Of a stretch of 6,125 nucleotides of DNA, positions 6,101 through 6,125 are shown in pieces. Made by a program: the position numbers and the translations under genes. Every line of letters begins with the position of its first letter. Position 1 is the first letter of the stretch. The DNA lies in NCBI GenBank assembly GCA_017621905.1, contig JAGASC010000180.1:1-6125 (forward strand). Direction: 5' to 3'. Origin of the DNA: Roseburia sp. (GTDB lineage: Bacteria; Bacillota; Clostridia; Lachnospirales; Lachnospiraceae). Below the pieces are notes generated by a model. That model saw only the letters and a program-made list of their open reading frames with translations, ran no database searches and was not told the DNA's origin.

Positions 6101-6125
6101 ATGACAACACAGATACAAATCAATG
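6101..6125 (+). CDS. Start of an unidentified gene, cut by the window end
   Basis: An ATG at 6101 is preceded by AAAGGA (6089-6094) with 6 nt spacing, a good ribosome binding site. Eight codons are visible (MTTQIQIN) before the window ends. The gene follows a terminator by about 100 nt, and that gap has a weak -10-like TATGAT but no convincing -35, so its promoter is uncertain. Too little is present to name the product. Confidence 0.6.

Overview
The window looks like chromosome of a low-to-mid GC Firmicute, most likely a Clostridia/Lachnospiraceae-type gut anaerobe. This is inferred from strong AGGAG-type ribosome binding sites, A/T-rich sigma-A promoters, and a gene set typical of such bacteria: GlpP, a GlpA-like/FAD oxidoreductase/DUF1667 trio, a WYL regulator and a YgjP-like metallopeptidase. 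No tRNA, rRNA, mobile element or CRISPR array was seen.

Left part, minus strand (about 25-4053). A three-gene operon is read right to left: a GlpA-like FAD oxidoreductase with a C-terminal BFD-type [2Fe-2S] domain (2442-3896), an FAD/NAD oxidoreductase (1161-2438) and a small four-cysteine DUF1667 protein (778-1143). Gaps between genes are 3 and 17 nt. The operon starts from a near-consensus extended -10 promoter (4026-4053). Its leader of about 120 nt contains a strong intrinsic terminator (3938-3992), ahead of and separate from the ribosome binding site of the first gene, as in a transcription attenuator. The operon ends at a terminator near 670-712. Beyond it, on the same strand, lies glpP (25-588), encoding a GlpP-family glycerol-3-phosphate-responsive antiterminator with its own likely promoter. 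The simplest reading is a self-contained glycerol-3-phosphate oxidation module: GlpP senses glycerol-3-phosphate and lets RNA polymerase pass the leader terminator so that the dehydrogenase complex is made. No glycerol kinase or glycerol facilitator gene lies inside the window.

Centre (3897-4273). This is a divergent intergenic region holding the minus-strand promoter and attenuator and, toward the right, two overlapping plus-strand promoters.

Right part, plus strand (4274-6125). A WYL-domain transcriptional regulator (4274-5272) is followed after 79 nt by a YgjP-like zinc metallopeptidase gene (preferred start 5352, end 5921), probably in one transcript, closed by a perfect 14-bp-stem terminator (5960-6002). 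The first 8 codons of another plus-strand gene begin at 6101 and run off the window.

Nothing here amounts to a clearly new kind of system. The most interesting points are the leader attenuator paired with a nearby glpP, and the composition of the redox complex, in which a DUF1667 protein resembling the [4Fe-4S] site of molybdopterin oxidoreductases stands where enteric bacteria have GlpC.
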